Origin: Chloroflexota bacterium
GTDB taxonomy: Bacteria; Chloroflexota; Dehalococcoidia; Lucifugimonadales; VGZR01
Reading direction: 5' to 3'
Length of the DNA: 8,051 nt
Assembly: GCA_027625225.1 (NCBI GenBank)
Contig: JAQBWG010000078.1
Coordinates: 1-8,051 of the forward strand
Below are positions 5,609 to 8,051 of this stretch, piece by piece. Numbering within the stretch: position 1 is the first letter of the stretch; every line of letters starts with the position of its first letter. The position numbers and the translations under genes are program-made. The notes beneath the pieces are model-generated. The model was not told the DNA's origin and ran no database searches. It saw only the letters and a program-made list of their open reading frames with translations.

Positions 5609-6697
5609 GTGGCCGACCTCAAACGCACATCCCTGCACCAAACCCACGTCGCCGCAGGCGGCCGCATGGTGCCGTTTGCCGGCTGGGACATGCCCGTGCA
5701 GTACTCCAGCATTCTCGACGAGGCCCGCGCCGTCCGCACCAGCGTCGGCCTGTTCGACGTATCGCACATGGGTCGTGTGGACATCAGCGGCCCCGACGCC
5801 GAAGCCTTTCTCGACAGCATCTACAGCAGCAGCGTTCCCAAGCTCAAGATTGGACGTGGTCGCTACGGCGTCATCTGCAACGAAGACGGTGGCATCATTG
5901 ACGACTGCATCCTGTACAAGTTCGGTGAAGACCGCTTCCGCCTGGTCCCCAACGCCTCCAACACCGAGGCCGTGCTCGACTGGCTGGACCGCTGGAACAG
6001 CAACGATGTCTCCATCGAGAACACCACTGCCGAAACAGCCATGATTGCCATACAAGGCCCCAAGGCCCAGGCGATACTGCAAGAATTGACACCACACGAC
6101 CTCTCGTCACTCAAGCCGTTCAATTTCGCCGAGTCCAACGTCTCGGACACACCTGCCATGATTGCCCGCACCGGCTACACCGGCGAGGACGGCTTCGAGC
6201 TAATGATGTCCGCCGACAAAGCGACCAGCATCTGGGACGCGCTCACGGAACGCGGTGCCATGCCCTGCGGTCTGGGTGCGCGCGACGTGCTTCGCCTCGA
6301 AGCCGGGCTACTTCTACACGGCAACGACATGAACACCGACATCAATCCCTACGAGGCCGGCCTCGACCGGTTCGTAGACCCCGACCGCGACAACTACATC
6401 GTCGGCGAAACACTCCGCCGTATACGCGACGACGGCCCTGAGCGGAAACTGGTCGGCTTCACCATGCAGGGACGCGGCGGCGTGCCCAGGCACGGCTACT
6501 CCATCATGGACGGCAGCCAGAAAATCGGTGAGGTATCCAGCGGTGGTTTCTCCCCCACGCTTGATAGTAATATAGGTATGGGATATGTTCGTAGCCAGTA
6601 CACATCTCCCGGAACACCCTTAACCGTAGACATACGGGGACGAACGGCAGACATCAAGGTCGTTACCCTCCCCTTCTATTCCCGTAGGAGAGACTGA
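5609..6697 (+). CDS. gcvT: Glycine cleavage system T protein (aminomethyltransferase)
   Basis: Takes the aminomethyl group from the lipoyl arm of GcvH and, with tetrahydrofolate, releases ammonia and forms 5,10-methylene-tetrahydrofolate. The 362 residues, normal for GcvT, show VPFAGWDMPVQY (21-32), FDVSHMGRVDISG (49-61), the catalytic-region NEDGGIIDD (91-99), IAIQGPKA (146-153), ARTGYTGEDGFEL (186-198), GLGARDVLRLEAGLLLHGND (221-240) and SSGGFSPTLDSNIGMGYV (310-327). The start is GTG at 5609, one base after the LLM stop. It has no clear ribosome site, so re-initiation by terminating ribosomes is likely. A TTG further upstream at 5567 would add 14 residues overlapping the LLM gene and lacking family resemblance. 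The stop shares one base with the gcvH start (TGATG). Codons around 318-328 are strikingly A/T-ending compared with the rest of the gene. Confidence 0.96.
   Translation: MADLKRTSLHQTHVAAGGRMVPFAGWDMPVQYSSILDEARAVRTSVGLFDVSHMGRVDISGPDAEAFLDSIYSSSVPKLKIGRGRYGVICNEDGGIIDDCILYKFGEDRFRLVPNASNTEAVLDWLDRWNSNDVSIENTTAETAMIAIQGPKAQAILQELTPHDLSSLKPFNFAESNVSDTPAMIARTGYTGEDGFELMMSADKATSIWDALTERGAMPCGLGARDVLRLEAGLLLHGNDMNTDINPYEAGLDRFVDPDRDNYIVGETLRRIRDDGPERKLVGFTMQGRGGVPRHGYSIMDGSQKIGEVSSGGFSPTLDSNIGMGYVRSQYTSPGTPLTVDIRGRTADIKVVTLPFYSRRRD
6561..6589 (+). promoter_or_regulatory. Candidate internal promoter upstream of gcvH
   Basis: Within the end of gcvT, TTGATA (6561-6566, 5 of 6 to TTGACA) and TATGTT (6584-6589, 4 of 6 to TATAAT) are separated by exactly 17 bases. 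They lie in an AT-rich patch where 14 of the 40 bases from 6561 to 6600 are G or C. Transcription would start near 6596, about 100 bases before gcvH. It may be fortuitous. Confidence 0.3.
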
Positions 6698-7083
6698 TGA
6701 ATCCTCCCGATTTGAAATACTCCAAAGAGCACGAATGGGTGCGCATGGATGGCGATACCGCTATCGTCGGCATCACCCGGTTCGCAGCCGATAGCCTCGG
6801 CGATGTTGTATATGTAGACCTGCCTGAAGAAGGCTCCTCAATCAGCCAGTTTCAGAAGATGGGCGAGATTGAGTCTGTGAAAGCAGTCTCCGACCTCTTC
6901 TCTCCTGTGGGCGGCGAAATCACCGAACGTAACGCGACTCTCGTTGAAAAACCTGAGACGGTGAACGAATCGCCGTATGAAAACGGCTGGCTACTGAAAG
7001 TAACCCTCAGCGATTCGGCCCAACTCGACAAACTGCTCACAGCCGAGCAGTACGACGAATTCCTCTCGGAAGGCAACAACTAG
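6697..7083 (+). CDS. gcvH: Glycine cleavage system H protein (lipoyl carrier)
   Basis: Small lipoylated shuttle protein that carries the aminomethyl group from the P protein to GcvT and is then reoxidised by the L protein. The 128 residues match the family length. Conserved parts are YSKEHEWV (8-15), GITRFAADSLGDVVYVDLPE (25-44) and the lipoylation motif GEIESVKAVSDLFSPVGGEI (56-75), with the modified lysine at position 62. ENGWLLKV (about 95-102) and the closing LLTAEQYDEFL are also typical. ATG 6697 overlaps the gcvT TGA by one base, and AGGAG at 6686-6690 gives an ideal 6-base spacing. Third-position composition is somewhat less G/C-rich than in gcvT. Lipoate would have to be supplied by LipA/LipB or LplA enzymes not seen here. 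Confidence 0.98.
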   Translation: MNPPDLKYSKEHEWVRMDGDTAIVGITRFAADSLGDVVYVDLPEEGSSISQFQKMGEIESVKAVSDLFSPVGGEITERNATLVEKPETVNESPYENGWLLKVTLSDSAQLDKLLTAEQYDEFLSEGNN

Positions 7084-7089
7084 CGCCGC

Positions 7090-8051
7090 ATGACACGGAC
7101 AGGCTACACCTCTCCGTATAGCCCCAACACCGACGCCGACCGCGCCGCGATGCTGAAGGCCATCGGTGCCAAGTCGTTAGGAGAACTGTTCGACGACATC
7201 CCCGAGGTGCATCGCGACCCCACGTTGAACATCCGCCCGCCGACCTCCGAACTCGAACTACGCCGCGAGATCGAAGCCATGGCCCGCATGAACGCCGTCC
7301 CCGGCGACTATGCCAGCTTCCTCGGCGGAGGCGCCTACAACCACCACGTCCCTGCAGTCGTCCGGCAAATAGCCAGCCGCAGCGAGTTCATGACTGCTTA
7401 CACCCCCTACCAGCCTGAGGTGTCGCAGGGCACGCTGCAAACCCACTTCGAGTTCCAATCGCTTATCTGCCAGCTCACAGGCATGGAAGTCGCCAACGCC
7501 GGCATGTACGACGGCGCTACTTCACTCGCCGAGGCCTGTCTCATGGCCTGTCGCGTCACCAAACGCGGCAAAGTCATGGTGCTGGACACTGTTTCACCCT
7601 CCTACCGCACGGTGATGAAAACCTTCGTCGAAGCGCCGCCTATCACCATCCACACCGTCGAGCCGTCGAAAGCCGAGATAACCGACGAATACGCCTGCAT
7701 CGTCGTGCAGCAGCCCAGTTACTACGGCACCTTCGAGGATGTAAAGAAACTGGCCAAGGCCGCACACGACGTCGGCGCGCTGCTCGTTGTTTCGGTTGAC
7801 CTGCCTTCACTCGGCATGTTCACCCCGCCCGGCGACTACGACGCCGACATCGTCACTGCCGAGGGCCAGGCCCTGGGCGTCGCGCCCACCTTCGGCGGGC
7901 CGTATGTCGGCATCTTCGCCTGCAAGCAGCAGTACATCCGCCAGATGCCCGGACGCATCGTCGGCAAGACCGTGGACACCAAAGGCCGCACAGGCTACGT
8001 GCTCACCCTCCAAACCCGTGAGCAGCACATCCGCCGCGAGCGCGCCACCTC
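7090..8051 (+). CDS. gcvPA: Glycine dehydrogenase (decarboxylating) subunit 1, 3' end missing
   Basis: N-terminal half of a split P protein, the PLP enzyme that decarboxylates glycine and loads the aminomethyl group on GcvH. The 320 visible residues begin with SPYSPNTDADRAAMLKAIG (8-26) and LFDDIPE (33-39), the pattern of separate GcvPA subunits rather than of fused GcvP. They continue with FLGGGAYNHHVPAVV (77-91), the strongly conserved YTPYQPEVSQGTLQTHFEFQ (104-123), GMYDGATSLAEA (138-149), FGGPYVGIFACK (268-279) and MPGRIVGKTVDTKGR (286-300). GcvPA is usually about 440-450 residues, so about 120-130 lie beyond the right edge. A gcvPB carrying the PLP lysine should follow. ATG 7090 is 6 bases after the gcvH stop; the nearest purine run, GGAAGG at 7068-7073, is too far away to serve, so coupling to gcvH is likely. 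Confidence 0.95.
   Translation, partial: MTRTGYTSPYSPNTDADRAAMLKAIGAKSLGELFDDIPEVHRDPTLNIRPPTSELELRREIEAMARMNAVPGDYASFLGGGAYNHHVPAVVRQIASRSEFMTAYTPYQPEVSQGTLQTHFEFQSLICQLTGMEVANAGMYDGATSLAEACLMACRVTKRGKVMVLDTVSPSYRTVMKTFVEAPPITIHTVEPSKAEITDEYACIVVQQPSYYGTFEDVKKLAKAAHDVGALLVVSVDLPSLGMFTPPGDYDADIVTAEGQALGVAPTFGGPYVGIFACKQQYIRQMPGRIVGKTVDTKGRTGYVLTLQTREQHIRRERAT

Noticed and set aside
4819..5820. Long minus-strand open frame of 333 residues opposite the LLM gene and the start of gcvT
   Set aside because: It is antisense to two well-supported genes, shows no recognisable family motif, has odd composition, and is explained by C/G-ending codons on the coding strand removing stops from the opposite frame.
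5585..6097. Minus-strand open frame of 170 residues opposite gcvT
   Set aside because: A shadow of the gcvT coding frame, rich in Val/Ala/Gly, with no family features.
1..8051. Mobile element, CRISPR array, toxin-antitoxin, defence system, tRNA or rRNA
   Set aside because: Nearly every base is covered by conserved metabolic genes; no repeats with regular spacing, transposase motifs, cloverleaf-like sequence or ribosomal RNA sequence were noticed on either strand.

Overview
The window is 8,051 bases of compact bacterial chromosome with fairly high G+C (roughly high-50s percent by eye). It carries seven protein genes in two divergent groups and looks like ordinary core metabolism, not a mobile or accessory region. 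No RNA gene, insertion sequence, CRISPR array, phage gene or attachment site was found. An F420-type luciferase-like oxidoreductase, a small glutamine-dependent NadE, a GcvT ending in LPFYSRR and an apparently split glycine decarboxylase (GcvPA) together suggest Chloroflexota, perhaps a Dehalococcoidia/SAR202-like lineage. That placement is inference from remembered family features, at about 45% confidence. Actinobacteria are the main alternative.

Left part, minus strand (1-1649): ispH (last step of the MEP isoprenoid pathway) is followed 21 bases downstream by an SMP-30/gluconolactonase-like gene that runs off the left edge. The two are probably co-transcribed. Middle (1650-1821): a 172-base divergent intergenic region holds a credible promoter for each direction. 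A cluster of GGTAT/ATACC half-sites sits over the rightward -10 box.

Right part, plus strand (1822-8051): a class I aminotransferase, glutamine-dependent NAD+ synthetase (nadE), an LLM-class probable F420-dependent oxidoreductase, then gcvT, gcvH and the start of gcvPA, which runs off the right edge. Gaps between these genes are 8, 10, 1, -1 and 6 bases, so they read as one operon with translational coupling. The aminotransferase (aspartate/glutamate chemistry) and NadE (final NAD+ step) are plausibly linked through nitrogen and NAD+ metabolism. The gcv genes split glycine into CO2, ammonia and methylene-tetrahydrofolate, with NAD+ as the eventual electron acceptor through the L protein, which is not seen here.

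The most noteworthy observations are modest. One is the half-site cluster in the divergent promoter region. Another is a short AT-rich patch of A/T-ending codons late in gcvT that contains a promoter-like sequence upstream of gcvH. The third is the tight placement of an uncharacterised LLM oxidoreductase between nadE and gcvT. I found no convincing undescribed system.
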